Made by a program: the position numbers and the translations under genes. A stretch of DNA of 64,000 nucleotides from Candidatus Kaistia colombiensis. GTDB taxonomy: Bacteria; Pseudomonadota; Alphaproteobacteria; Rhizobiales; Kaistiaceae. The notes under the pieces are model-generated. The model was not told the DNA's origin. It made no database searches and worked only from the letters and a program-made list of their open reading frames with translations. The DNA lies in assembly GCA_029203105.1 (NCBI GenBank), contig CP119318.1, positions 3,362,501-3,426,500 of the forward strand, written 5' to 3'. The first letter of the stretch is position 1, and the number at the start of each line of letters is the position of its first letter. Positions 42,767 to 52,884 of this stretch are shown here, one piece after another.

Positions 42767-43219
42767 ATGAGCGAACACGAATTGCAGCTTGGCCGGAATG
42801 TCGGCATTGCCACCACCCCGGAAGAGGCGGTCCTCGACCGCGTGCCCAATCCGCATCCCGACACGCTCTATGTCGCACGCTTCACCGCGCCCGAATTCAC
42901 CTCGCTCTGCCCGGTCACCGGCCAGCCCGATTTCGCGCATCTCGTCATCGACTATGTACCGAAGGACTGGCTGGTCGAATCGAAGTCGCTGAAGCTCTAT
43001 CTGCATGCCTTCCGTAATCACGGCGCGTTCCATGAAGGCTGCACGATCGACATCGCCAAGCGCCTCGCCGCGCTGCTCGATCCGCACTGGCTGCGCATCG
43101 GCGGCTATTGGTATCCGCGCGGCGGCATCCCGATCGACGTCTTCTGGCAGAGCGGCCCCGTTCCTGCCAACATCTGGCTGCCAGACCAGGGCGTCGCGCC
43201 CTATCGCGGCCGCGGCTGA
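42767..43219 (+). CDS. queF: NADPH-dependent 7-cyano-7-deazaguanine reductase
   Basis: A 150-residue short-form QueF, reducing preQ0 to preQ1 in queuosine synthesis. The catalytic cysteine is in FTSLCPVTGQPDF, followed by VIDYVPKDWLVESKSLKLYLHAFRNHGAFHEGC, the substrate-binding E-S-K-S-L-K motif and FHE. WYPRGGIPIDVFWQ at the end is typical of the alphaproteobacterial form. It follows the DUF1835 gene by 46 bases, probably as one operon; no preQ1 riboswitch is visible. Confidence 0.95.
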   Translation: MSEHELQLGRNVGIATTPEEAVLDRVPNPHPDTLYVARFTAPEFTSLCPVTGQPDFAHLVIDYVPKDWLVESKSLKLYLHAFRNHGAFHEGCTIDIAKRLAALLDPHWLRIGGYWYPRGGIPIDVFWQSGPVPANIWLPDQGVAPYRGRG

Positions 43220-43285
43220 CGCAGAGAATGTGGCCTGCCCGACCCGCTCCCGAAGTACGATGGCGGACTTAGGCTAAGCCGGGCC

Positions 43286-44551
43286 TCAGGTGCAGGAGCC
43301 ACCCGTCAGCGCCTCGTCGATAGCCGGCGTCGCACCGCTCAGCGATACCGTCCCGGCGACGGCGTCGCCGATCGAGATCTCGATTTCCTTGCCGGCCCGC
43401 AGCGTTTCGACATTCTCCGGTGCCATTCGAATGCCCCAGGTGTGGGTCGTCAGCGCCAGGAAGTCACCGGCGAAGCCCTCATTGCGATCCGTCTTGACCT
43501 GGATTCGCTGGCGCTGGATGCCGTCCATGCTGCCGCGCTCTGCGATTTCCTGCCGAAGCGTGCCCGAATCCGTGCCGTAGGCAACGCGAAAGACCGTCAA
43601 ATTCGGTGTGTCGCAATAGACCGACACCAGCAGCGGCGTCTCGCGATGCTGCGCGATCGCCATGACCGGCGGCCCCGCGGGATTGTCCGTGTAGCCGGTC
43701 AACCGCTCCGTCCGCCATTCCGACGCGCCATTCATGATCGAGACCTTGACGTCGGTCACGCGCGGAACGCCCGGCTCCGGCGCAATGGGCGCGAAAGCCG
43801 TCGTGTTGTCGGTATCCGCAGCCGGCTCGACCGGCGTCGGTCGGTCGGTCGCAATCACCGGAGGCGGTGCCTGCGCGCCGGCAAAGGGATCGGCCGGCGG
43901 TTTGCTGGCCGTTGGCGGCGGTACCGAGGCGCTCGGCGGCGCACTTGAGCTCGCGCCGGACAGGAGGCTTCGAAGCGGCCCGCCCGGCAAAGCGGCGATG
44001 ACCACCCCGAGCGCAACGGCGGTCGCGGCCGCGCCGATACCAATCCGCTTCAGCCAGCGAGGCGAAGCGCCGTCGTCCTCGGCGTCCGGCTCGACCAGTT
44101 CTTCCGGCGGAGCCGGCGCGACCGATACCGAGACGCCATGGGTGGGGCTGGCCGCTGCAGGATTGGAGGCAGCGCGCGGCACTGGGATCGGACGGACTGC
44201 AACCGGGCTCGGAGACACGGCAGCAGGAGTTGCTGAAGCTGCAGTACTTGCCGGTTGCGTCGGCGCCGCCGCGCTCGCAGGATGAGCAACGCTCGCGGGC
44301 GCGGCTGGCGCCGTTGCCGCCCGCCTCAGCGAGGGGCTGCGCCTTTGCTGCTCGATGATGGCGATCGCCGCGCCGAGGTCCCGGCGCAACGCCTGGTAGC
44401 GCTCCATGTCCATCTCGCCGCCCTCGGGCGTGCAAGTGGCGCGGATCGTGCGTTCGACCCTCTCATAGACGCGCCGGCGCCCATCGGCGGACGGATCCGG
44501 AAGGTTGGATATCGCCCGATCGAGAATGACGACGAGTTCGTTCGGGTCCAT
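43286..44551 (-). CDS. Single-pass membrane protein of unknown function with Ala/Pro-rich linker
   Basis: A 421-residue protein. N-terminal helical region (MDPNELVVILDRAISNLPDPSADGRRRVYERVERTIRATC, about residues 1-75), then an Ala/Pro/Ser-rich linker and one transmembrane helix (IGIGAAATAVALGVVIAALPG, about 180-200). A second low-complexity stretch leads to a C-terminal beta-rich domain (VTDVKVSIMNGASEWRTERLTGYT ... TLRAGKEIEISIGDAVAG). The layout suggests a cytoplasmic helical part and a periplasmic domain. Family not recognised. ATG at 44551 chosen, with GGAAGAG upstream. Confidence 0.7.
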   Translation of the reverse strand: MDPNELVVILDRAISNLPDPSADGRRRVYERVERTIRATCTPEGGEMDMERYQALRRDLGAAIAIIEQQRRSPSLRRAATAPAAPASVAHPASAAAPTQPASTAASATPAAVSPSPVAVRPIPVPRAASNPAAASPTHGVSVSVAPAPPEELVEPDAEDDGASPRWLKRIGIGAAATAVALGVVIAALPGGPLRSLLSGASSSAPPSASVPPPTASKPPADPFAGAQAPPPVIATDRPTPVEPAADTDNTTAFAPIAPEPGVPRVTDVKVSIMNGASEWRTERLTGYTDNPAGPPVMAIAQHRETPLLVSVYCDTPNLTVFRVAYGTDSGTLRQEIAERGSMDGIQRQRIQVKTDRNEGFAGDFLALTTHTWGIRMAPENVETLRAGKEIEISIGDAVAGTVSLSGATPAIDEALTGGSCT

Positions 44552-44642
44552 CGGGCTGGGCTCTTCCAGAGTGGCGCAGGATGACATCCTGCGATCGTTT
44601 CACATCATCCCGCAAGCCGCTTCGAAACGACGGGGCAGAGCC

Positions 44643-45476
44643 CTATCCCTTCGCAAGCCGATCAAAGGCCATAAGGCGCTCAAGCAGCGCCGGCAATTCA
44701 TCGATCTGGATCATGTTCGGGCCGTCGGACGGCGCGTTGTCCGGATCCTGATGCGTCTCAATGAAGACGCCGGCGACACCGACCGCGACGGCGGCGCGCG
44801 CCAGAACCGAAACGAACTCGCGCTGGCCGCCCGAAGACGTGCCCTGCCCGCCCGGCTGCTGCACCGAATGGGTGGCGTCGAAGATGACCGGCGCCCCCAT
44901 CGCCGCCATGATCGGCAGCGCGCGCATGTCGGTAACGAGCGTGTTGTAGCCGAAGCTGGCGCCGCGCTCAGTCAGAAGCACATTCGGATTGCCGCTGTCG
45001 ACCAGCTTGGCGAGAACATTCTTCATGTCCCAAGGCGCAAGGAATTGGCCCTTCTTGACGTTGATCACTCGGCCTGTCTCGGCTGCGGCGACCAGAAGGT
45101 CGGTCTGGCGCGACAGGAAGGCGGGGATCTGCAGGATGTCAACGACTTCGGCCACCACGGCGCACTGCTCGCGCTCATGGATATCGGTCAGCACCGGAAC
45201 GTCGAATTCCTTCTTCAGGTCGGCGAAGATCGGCAGTGCCGCATCGAGACCGGCGCCGCGCTTGCCGGAAATGCTGGTGCGATTCGCCTTGTCGAAGGAG
45301 GACTTGTAGACGAAGCCAATGCCGAGCTTGGTCGTCATCTCCTTGAGACGGCCGGCCATGTCGAAAGCATGCTGCCGGCTTTCCAGCTGGCAGGGCCCGG
45401 CGATCAGCGTCAGCGGCAGATCATTGCCGAAGGTCGCCTTGCCGGCGGAGACATGCGAATTGGGTTCAGTCGTCAT
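44643..45476 (-). CDS. kdsA: 3-deoxy-8-phosphooctulonate synthase (KDO-8-P synthase)
   Basis: A 277-residue enzyme condensing phosphoenolpyruvate and arabinose-5-phosphate for the KDO of lipopolysaccharide. Typical motifs: LIAGPCQLES, KSSFDKANRTS, VLTDIHE, ILQIPAFLSRQTDLL, NVKKGQFLAPWDM, TERGASFGYNTLVTDM, and DATHSVQQPGG. It lies downstream of pyrG on the same strand, separated by a 248-base gap containing a C15 tract. Confidence 0.96.
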   Translation of the reverse strand: MTTEPNSHVSAGKATFGNDLPLTLIAGPCQLESRQHAFDMAGRLKEMTTKLGIGFVYKSSFDKANRTSISGKRGAGLDAALPIFADLKKEFDVPVLTDIHEREQCAVVAEVVDILQIPAFLSRQTDLLVAAAETGRVINVKKGQFLAPWDMKNVLAKLVDSGNPNVLLTERGASFGYNTLVTDMRALPIMAAMGAPVIFDATHSVQQPGGQGTSSGGQREFVSVLARAAVAVGVAGVFIETHQDPDNAPSDGPNMIQIDELPALLERLMAFDRLAKG

Positions 45477-45676
45477 TCTTCACCGTGCCTAGAAGTCTCG
45501 CGTGCGCGGCCAGACCCTTACAACGTAAGCGTCGGCGACGCGACCCTTGATCCGCCTCACCGGAAAACGTCGATCTGGACCAAGGGGATCGCTTCCGGCC
45601 TGGCGAGAGAAGACACGCCGAGATCGCGGCGGATCCAAGGCCGGCCGCGCGGGATGAAGCCGGCATGTCTGTGGGA

Positions 45677-45717
45677 TTTTTGGGGGTGCCAATGCACGCC
45701 CCCCCCCCCCCCCAAAA
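45677..45717. other. C15 homopolymer with complementary G5 arm
   Basis: Fifteen consecutive C residues occupy 45699-45713. TTTTTGGGGG at 45677-45686 can pair with the CCCCCAAAA that ends the tract, giving a hairpin in the gap between pyrG and kdsA. There is no U-run after the stem on the minus strand, so terminator function for pyrG is uncertain. The exact C count is prone to sequencing error and replication slippage. Confidence 0.6.
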
Positions 45718-45724
45718 GCCAGCC

Positions 45725-47353
<1,629 letters not shown>

Positions 47354-47456
47354 GGCCTCTACCTCAGTTTCCGATCGAACGTTTCATACGACAAAGGCAA
47401 GCCGTCGCACCAGAATGACGACCTTGCCTCCATTCACCAAACCGCCCTTCCCCAAA

Positions 47457-47489
47457 TAAAACGTCGCCGCACGGAACCGCGCGGCGACG
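47457..47489 (-). terminator. Intrinsic terminator downstream of secG
   Basis: On the minus strand a 9-bp GC stem (CGTCGCCGC/GCGGCGACG, arms at 47462-47470 and 47481-47489) is followed by TTTTATTT. It lies just after the secG stop and before pyrG, separating the two transcripts. Confidence 0.75.
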
Positions 47490-47515
47490 CGAAGGGAAAA
47501 AGGCCTGTACGCGCT

Positions 47516-48001
47516 TTACTGCGAACTCGGCACCGCCGGCGCCGCGGGCTCGGCCGGGGCCGGGGCAGCAGGAGCCGGGGCCGTTTCTGCCGGAGCCGCA
47601 GCACCGGCCGGAGCGGCTTCACCTGCGGGCGCCGTTGCCGGAGCCGGAGCCGAGGCAGCCGGCGTCGCCGCCGGCTTCTGACCCGGCAACTGATTCAGAA
47701 TACCCTGTCCCGAGCCGGCCGGTGCCGACGGCGAGGACGTGGACTGCCCCTGGATCTGGTCGAGGATCGAGGACGGCCGTTCGCCGTAACGACTGAGCAA
47801 GGCGAGGCCCATTGACGTGACGAAGAAGATCGCCGCCAGAATGGCCGTCGTACGGGTCAGCACGTTGGCCGAACCGCGCGCCGTCATGAAGCCGCCGCCT
47901 CCGCCGATACCAAGCGCGCCGCCTTCGGACCGCTGCAGCAAAACAACGGCGACGAGCGCGACGACCACCATCAGGTGGATCACGATGATAACTGTCTGCA
48001 T
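47516..48001 (-). CDS. secG: Preprotein translocase subunit SecG
   Basis: A 161-residue inner-membrane subunit of the SecYEG channel. Two transmembrane helices (VIIVIHLMVVVALVAVVLLQ and TAILAAIFFVTSMGLALLS) flank QRSEGGALGIGGGGGFMTARG, the conserved SecG loop. The C-terminal 80 residues are a long Ala/Pro-rich tail, common in alphaproteobacterial SecG. Confidence 0.96.
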   Translation of the reverse strand: MQTVIIVIHLMVVVALVAVVLLQRSEGGALGIGGGGGFMTARGSANVLTRTTAILAAIFFVTSMGLALLSRYGERPSSILDQIQGQSTSSPSAPAGSGQGILNQLPGQKPAATPAASAPAPATAPAGEAAPAGAAAPAETAPAPAAPAPAEPAAPAVPSSQ

Positions 48002-48121
48002 CGATGTCTCTGATCAGAATTCAAAAAAAGCTGGCGGCCTTGTACACGATCGGTTTGGCGGTTTCCAGTGCCGCGCCCCTGATATGGAGAGCGGAAAGCC
48101 GGAGACAAGCCGAACACGGCA

Positions 48122-48877
48122 TCATGCATAGGCCGCGGCGATGCCGAGGAAGTCCACGGCCTTCAGGCTGGCGCCGCCGACAAGCGCGCCGTCGACATCG
48201 GCGATCTTGAGTATTTCGCCGGCGTTGGAAGGCTTTACCGAGCCGCCATAGAGGATCCGCATCCCCGCCCCTTCCGCGCCGAAGCGCGCCACCAGGCGCT
48301 GGCGGATATGGGCGTGCACCTCGGCGATATCCGCATTGGAAGGAGTCAGCCCGGTGCCGATCGCCCAGACGGGCTCATAGGCGACCACGAGATTCGCGGC
48401 GGTCGCTCCATTCGGCACCGAACCGGCAAGCTGGGTATCGACGACGGAAAGGGTCGCTCCGCCGCGCCGCTCGGCCTCGGTCTCGCCGATGCAGAGAATC
48501 GCCACCAGATCGGCCCGCCAGGCCGCCTCGGCCTTGGCGCGAACGATTGCATCCGTCTCATCGTGGTCCGTACGGCGCTCCGAGTGACCGACGATCACAT
48601 GCGTCGCGCCGGTGTCGGCGATCATCTCGGCCGAAACGTCGCCGGTATGCGCCCCGCTCGCATTGACGTGACAATCCTGCCCGCCGATCGCGATGCGGCT
48701 CCCCAGTGCGATGACCGCGAACGGCACCAACTGCGTCGCGGGCGGGCAGATAGCGAGATCAACCTTGCTCCGCAGCTGCGCTCCATAGCCCGCGACGATA
48801 TTCCCGAATTCGGCCGCCGAGGCCTTCAATCCGTTCATCTTCCAATTGCCGGCGATCATCGGCTTCGGGCTTGGCAT
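48122..48877 (-). CDS. tpiA: Triose-phosphate isomerase
   Basis: A 251-residue TIM-barrel enzyme of glycolysis. Catalytic lysine in AGNWKMNG, histidine in VIVGHSERR, glutamate in VAYEPVWAIGTG, and the phosphate-binding ILYGGSVKPSNAGEI. ATG at 48877 with AGGAAG is chosen over a longer frame. Confidence 0.97.
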   Translation of the reverse strand: MPSPKPMIAGNWKMNGLKASAAEFGNIVAGYGAQLRSKVDLAICPPATQLVPFAVIALGSRIAIGGQDCHVNASGAHTGDVSAEMIADTGATHVIVGHSERRTDHDETDAIVRAKAEAAWRADLVAILCIGETEAERRGGATLSVVDTQLAGSVPNGATAANLVVAYEPVWAIGTGLTPSNADIAEVHAHIRQRLVARFGAEGAGMRILYGGSVKPSNAGEILKIADVDGALVGGASLKAVDFLGIAAAYA

Positions 48878-49164
48878 GGCGCTTCCTGAGATACGATGTT
48901 GATTGTGTTGGTTGCATCCTATGCACCGGGCCGGGCGCGACAAGTCAAGAGCCGCGCACGCTGTCGGTCGAGCGCTTTCCGCCGGGGATTGTTGGGAGCA
49001 CGGACACCCTGCCCGTCCCTCGCATCCCCAAAACCATCGCGATCACAGGTATTTGCCGGCATCTCATATAGAATGTCGCTTCACCTTGCCCCCGAGAGGG
49101 GTCCTTTCTATGATCGCGCGCCCGAAGCGGGGCCGGCAAAGCCCCCGCGCGTTAGAGGACGTCG

Positions 49165-51054
49165 ATGCTCAATACGATGCGCAAATACGCCGCCAGCTGG
49201 GTGGCGCAGATCTTGCTCGGCCTGCTCGTGCTGAGTTTCGCCGTCTGGGGCATCGCTGATGTCTTTAATGGCGTCAGCAAACATTCCGTCGCCCGCGTCG
49301 GCGGCACGGACATCTCGTCGGTCAACTTCGATCGCGCCTATCGCCGCGAACTGCAGGCGATGAGCCAGCGCGTTGGCCAGCAGATCACGCCCGATCAGGC
49401 CAAGATGCTCGGCATTCCAAACCAGGTGCTCGGCCGCCTCGTCACCGAGGCTTCGCTCGACGATCAAGCCAAGGACCTGTCCATCGGCGTCTCGCGCGAC
49501 ATGCTGATCCGCGAGATCGCCCAGGACCCCGCCTTCAAGGGCGCCGGCGGCACCTTCGACCGCAACTATTTCGTTTCGCTGCTGCGCAACAACGGCATGA
49601 CCGAGGATGCCTATGTTGTTGAGCGCCGCGCGCAGGAGAAGCGCCAGCAGATCGCCGAGTCGATCTCGGGCGGCGCCACCGCGCCCGAAGCGCTGGCCAA
49701 GGCTCTGCACGACTACCAGACCGAGCAGCGCGACATCCGCTACCTTGTCCTGCCCGCCTCCCTGGTCGGCGAGATCCCGGCGCCCAACGCCGACGAACTG
49801 ACCAGCTACTACAATGACAACAAGGCGGACTGGCGCGCCCCGGAAGTGCGCTCGATCTCCTTCATCAAGCTCGGCCCCGAAGAGGTCGCGCGTCCCGACG
49901 ACATCACCGACGCCGACGCGCAAAAGGCGTATGACGCCGAAAAGGCGCGCTTCACGACGCCGGAAACGCGCCATGTCTTCCAGGCCGTGTTCTCGGACGA
50001 GAGCAGCGCGCGGACGGCGGCCGATCAGCTGAAGGCGGGCGAATCCTTCGAATCGATGCTCGAAGGCATCGGCAAGAAACTCTCGGACAGCGATCTCGGC
50101 GTCATCACCCGCGACAAGCTGATCGACCCGAAGGTCGCCGAAGCCGCTTTCGCCCTTCCCGCCAACGGCTCCAGCGACGTCGTCAAGGGCAGCTTCGGTC
50201 CCGTGGTCGTCCACGTCTCGGACGTCGTTCCGGCGACGATCAAGGCGTTCGACGAGGTCAAGGCCGACCTCAAGAAGGAACTGGCCCTGAACGCCGCCAA
50301 GGCGGACATCAACGGCTTGCGCGATTCGATCGAGGACGCACGCGCTGGTGGCGCATCGCTCGACGAGATCGCCACCAACAACAAGCTGACGCTGAAGAAG
50401 ATCGCCGTCGACCAGACCGGCAAGGATGCTGCCGGCAATGCCGTCGCCGACATCCCGGCCCAGGCGCAGCTGCTCAAGGATGCGTTCGCGAGCGATGTCG
50501 GCATCGACAACGCCGCGATCCCGACCGAGGACGGCGGCTATGTCTGGTTCGGCATCACCGACATCAACGAGGCGCATGACCGGCCGCTCGACCAGGTGAA
50601 GGACAAGGTGATCGAGGCCTGGAAGAAGCAGGCCACGACCGACAAGCTGATCGCCAAGGCCAAGGAAGCCAAGGATCGCCTCGGCAAGGGCGAGACGCTG
50701 GACGACGTCGCGGCATCGCTGAGCCTTCCCGTACAGACGCTCGACAAGCAGACCCGCAGCTCGCGCCCGTCCGACAGCTTCTCGACGGAGGCGCTCAAGG
50801 CGGCGTTCGCCGGTCCGAAGGGCTCGGCCGACGTCGCTCCGGGGGCGCAGGACGGCGAGCAGATCGTGCTGCAGGTCGCCAATGTCACCGAGCCCCCGTA
50901 CACTGCGGGTGCCGGCGACAGCGGTCAGATCACCCAGCAGCTCGCCGACGCCATGCAGAACGATCTCCTGCAGCAATATGTGGCCGAGTTGCAGCGCCAG
51001 CTCGGCGTGACGGTCAATCAGAGCGTCCTGCAGCAGATCATCAGCGCCATCTGA
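49165..51054 (+). CDS. Membrane-anchored periplasmic peptidyl-prolyl isomerase (PpiD/SurA-like)
   Basis: A 629-residue protein with one N-terminal transmembrane helix (residues about 13-33) and a SurA-N-like chaperone region (VARVGGTDISSVNFDRAYRREL onward). A parvulin-type segment lies around 255-370 (TRHVFQAVFSDESSARTAADQLKAGESFESM, LGVITRDKLIDPKVAEAAFALPANGSSDVVKGSFGPVVVHV). A helical C-terminal chaperone part follows. It helps fold exported proteins at the outer face of the inner membrane. Several residues of classical parvulin sites are not obvious, as in PpiD. AGAGGA ribosome-binding site; read toward trpE. Confidence 0.92.
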   Translation: MLNTMRKYAASWVAQILLGLLVLSFAVWGIADVFNGVSKHSVARVGGTDISSVNFDRAYRRELQAMSQRVGQQITPDQAKMLGIPNQVLGRLVTEASLDDQAKDLSIGVSRDMLIREIAQDPAFKGAGGTFDRNYFVSLLRNNGMTEDAYVVERRAQEKRQQIAESISGGATAPEALAKALHDYQTEQRDIRYLVLPASLVGEIPAPNADELTSYYNDNKADWRAPEVRSISFIKLGPEEVARPDDITDADAQKAYDAEKARFTTPETRHVFQAVFSDESSARTAADQLKAGESFESMLEGIGKKLSDSDLGVITRDKLIDPKVAEAAFALPANGSSDVVKGSFGPVVVHVSDVVPATIKAFDEVKADLKKELALNAAKADINGLRDSIEDARAGGASLDEIATNNKLTLKKIAVDQTGKDAAGNAVADIPAQAQLLKDAFASDVGIDNAAIPTEDGGYVWFGITDINEAHDRPLDQVKDKVIEAWKKQATTDKLIAKAKEAKDRLGKGETLDDVAASLSLPVQTLDKQTRSSRPSDSFSTEALKAAFAGPKGSADVAPGAQDGEQIVLQVANVTEPPYTAGAGDSGQITQQLADAMQNDLLQQYVAELQRQLGVTVNQSVLQQIISAI

Positions 51055-51070
51055 GGGTTGGTTGGAAACA

Positions 51071-51244
51071 ATGTCGCCACGCCATTTGCCCGATACGCAG
51101 CTCCGTCGGCCCTGCTCCGCGCAGGCCGCCGGTGCCGCTTTCGACGGAACGCAGGCCCTGTCCGGGGCCCGCGCTTGGCCGTCCACGGCGAATGAGACCG
51201 CGGCGACATGGTGGCGGCGCACGCAAACCTGGCGATGGCGTTGA
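51071..51244 (+). CDS. trpL: trp operon leader peptide
   Basis: A 57-codon frame directly upstream of trpE whose last eleven codons read WWRRTQTWRWR, four tryptophans in eleven residues. This is the pattern of a ribosome-mediated attenuator leader, as known for rhizobial trpE. The true start may be downstream at a non-ATG codon, since known leaders are shorter; the ATG at 51071 is the only in-frame ATG. The Trp-rich end overlaps the first hairpin arm of the attenuator. Confidence 0.6.
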   Translation: MSPRHLPDTQLRRPCSAQAAGAAFDGTQALSGARAWPSTANETAATWWRRTQTWRWR

Positions 51245-51323
51245 TCGCCTCCGGCTCACGCCGGGACGAAAGATGTCATCGCCGCGACCGTGTCGCGCAC
51301 CCAATCAAGGCTCTGAGAGCCTT
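51231..51323 (+). promoter_or_regulatory. trp attenuator hairpins
   Basis: Four simple stems lie between the leader Trp codons and trpE. GGCGAT/ATCGCC (51231-51236/51244-51249) covers the last Trp codons and stop. CCGGC/GCCGG (51251-51255/51260-51264) and CGCGAC/GTCGCG (51283-51288/51292-51297) follow. Last is AAGGCTC/GAGCCTT (51307-51313/51317-51323), ending in TTTCCC. Mutually exclusive folding of early and late stems would be expected for attenuation. The terminal U-run is short, so the last stem is a weak terminator or may also mask the trpE start region. Confidence 0.5.
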
Positions 51324-51346
51324 TCCCAAATTGATGGACTGAAACC

Positions 51347-52861
51347 ATGTTGATCGAGCCGTCGCTGGAGACGATTTCGCCTGCCTACGAACAAGGTCGC
51401 GCGCAGGTCGTCTGGACCCGAATGGTTGCCGATTTGGAGACGCCCGTCTCCGCCATGCTCAAGCTTTCGGCCGGAAGGTCGAACACCTTCCTGCTCGAAT
51501 CGGTCGAAGGCGGCGCCGTTCGCGGCCGCTACTCGATGATCGGCATCGAGCCCGACCTGCTCTTCCGCGCCATCGGCGACCGCGCCGAGATCAATACGGC
51601 GCCGGCCGCCGACCCGGAGGCCTATGCGCCGCTGGAAGGCCGTTCGCTCGACGCATTGCGCGACCTGATCGCGCAATCGCATATCGACCTGCCCAAGACC
51701 CTGCCGCCGATGTCGGCCGGCATCTTCGGCTATCTCGGCTACGACATGGTCCGCCAGATGGAAGAGCTGGGCGCGCCCAATCCGGACGCGCTCGGCGTTC
51801 CCGACGCGATCATGATGCGCCCGACGGTCATGGTGATCTTCGACGCCATCAAGGACGAGATCACTCTCGTCACGCCGATCCGGCCCGAAGCCGGCGTCTC
51901 GGCCGCCCAGGCCCATGCGCGGGCGATCGAGCGGCTGACAGCGGCGGTCGACACGCTGGAGGGCCCGCTCAACCGTGGCGCCTCCTATTCCGACATCGAC
52001 CTGGACGTGCCGGTCGTCTCCAACACGTCGCATGAGCGCTATCTGGAGATGGTCGCCAAGGCGAAGGAATACATCGCGGCCGGCGACATCTTTCAGGTCG
52101 TGCTGTCGCAGCGCTTCGAGGCGCCCTTCAGCCTGCCGCCCTTCGCGCTCTACCGGGCGCTACGCCGGACCAATCCGTCGCCGTTCCTGTATTTCCTCGA
52201 CTTCGGCGGCTTCGCGGTCGCGGGCTCCAGCCCCGAAATCCTGGTGCGCGTCCGCGATGGCGAAGTGACGATCCGACCGATCGCCGGCACGCGCCGACGC
52301 GGCGCGACGCCGGAGGCCGACAAGGCGCTGGCGGCGGAGCTGCTGGCCGACCCGAAGGAACTGGCCGAGCACCTGATGCTGCTCGACCTCGGCCGCAACG
52401 ATGTCGGCCGCGTCGCCGAAATCGGCTCGGTGAAGGTCACCGACAAGTTCTTCCTCGAATATTACAGCCAGGTGATGCACATCGTCTCGAATGTGATTGG
52501 CCGGCTGTCGTCCGAATACGACATGCTCGACGCGCTCGCAGCCGGCTTCCCGGCGGGCACGGTCTCGGGCGCGCCGAAGGTGCGCGCCATGCAGATCATC
52601 GACGAGCTCGAGGGCCAGAAGCGCGGCATCTATGCCGGCTGCGTCGGCTATTTCTCGGCCGACGGCGCGATGGATACCTGCATCGTGCTCAGGACCTCGA
52701 TCGTCAAGGACGGCAAGATGTATGCGCAGGCGGGCGCCGGCATCGTGGCGGACTCGGTTCCCGAGAGCGAGCATCAGGAGTGCATCGCCAAGGCAAGCGC
52801 GCTCTTCCGTGCGGCCGAGGAAGCGGTAAAGTTCGCTTCTCAGGCTGGACGCGGGCAGTAG
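51347..52861 (+). CDS. trpE: Anthranilate synthase component I
   Basis: A 504-residue enzyme making anthranilate from chorismate with TrpG. The N-terminal LLES motif (NTFLLESVEGG) of the tryptophan feedback site is present. The chorismate-binding domain has GDIFQVVLSQRF, RTNPSPFLYFLDFG, GSSPEILVRV, PIAGTRRRG, LAEHLMLLDLGRNDVGRV, and FPAGTVSGAPKVRAMQII. It is not fused to TrpG, unlike the TrpE(G) fusion of many rhizobia. trpG follows 23 bases later. Confidence 0.97.
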   Translation: MLIEPSLETISPAYEQGRAQVVWTRMVADLETPVSAMLKLSAGRSNTFLLESVEGGAVRGRYSMIGIEPDLLFRAIGDRAEINTAPAADPEAYAPLEGRSLDALRDLIAQSHIDLPKTLPPMSAGIFGYLGYDMVRQMEELGAPNPDALGVPDAIMMRPTVMVIFDAIKDEITLVTPIRPEAGVSAAQAHARAIERLTAAVDTLEGPLNRGASYSDIDLDVPVVSNTSHERYLEMVAKAKEYIAAGDIFQVVLSQRFEAPFSLPPFALYRALRRTNPSPFLYFLDFGGFAVAGSSPEILVRVRDGEVTIRPIAGTRRRGATPEADKALAAELLADPKELAEHLMLLDLGRNDVGRVAEIGSVKVTDKFFLEYYSQVMHIVSNVIGRLSSEYDMLDALAAGFPAGTVSGAPKVRAMQIIDELEGQKRGIYAGCVGYFSADGAMDTCIVLRTSIVKDGKMYAQAGAGIVADSVPESEHQECIAKASALFRAAEEAVKFASQAGRGQ

Positions 52862-52884
52862 TCGAAGCGGAGGGAAACAGCATC

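Noticed and set aside
49108..51222. A 704-codon minus-strand open frame
   Set aside because: Antisense to the PpiD/SurA-like gene, which has a good start, membrane helix and family sequence. The antisense product has no recognisable domain.
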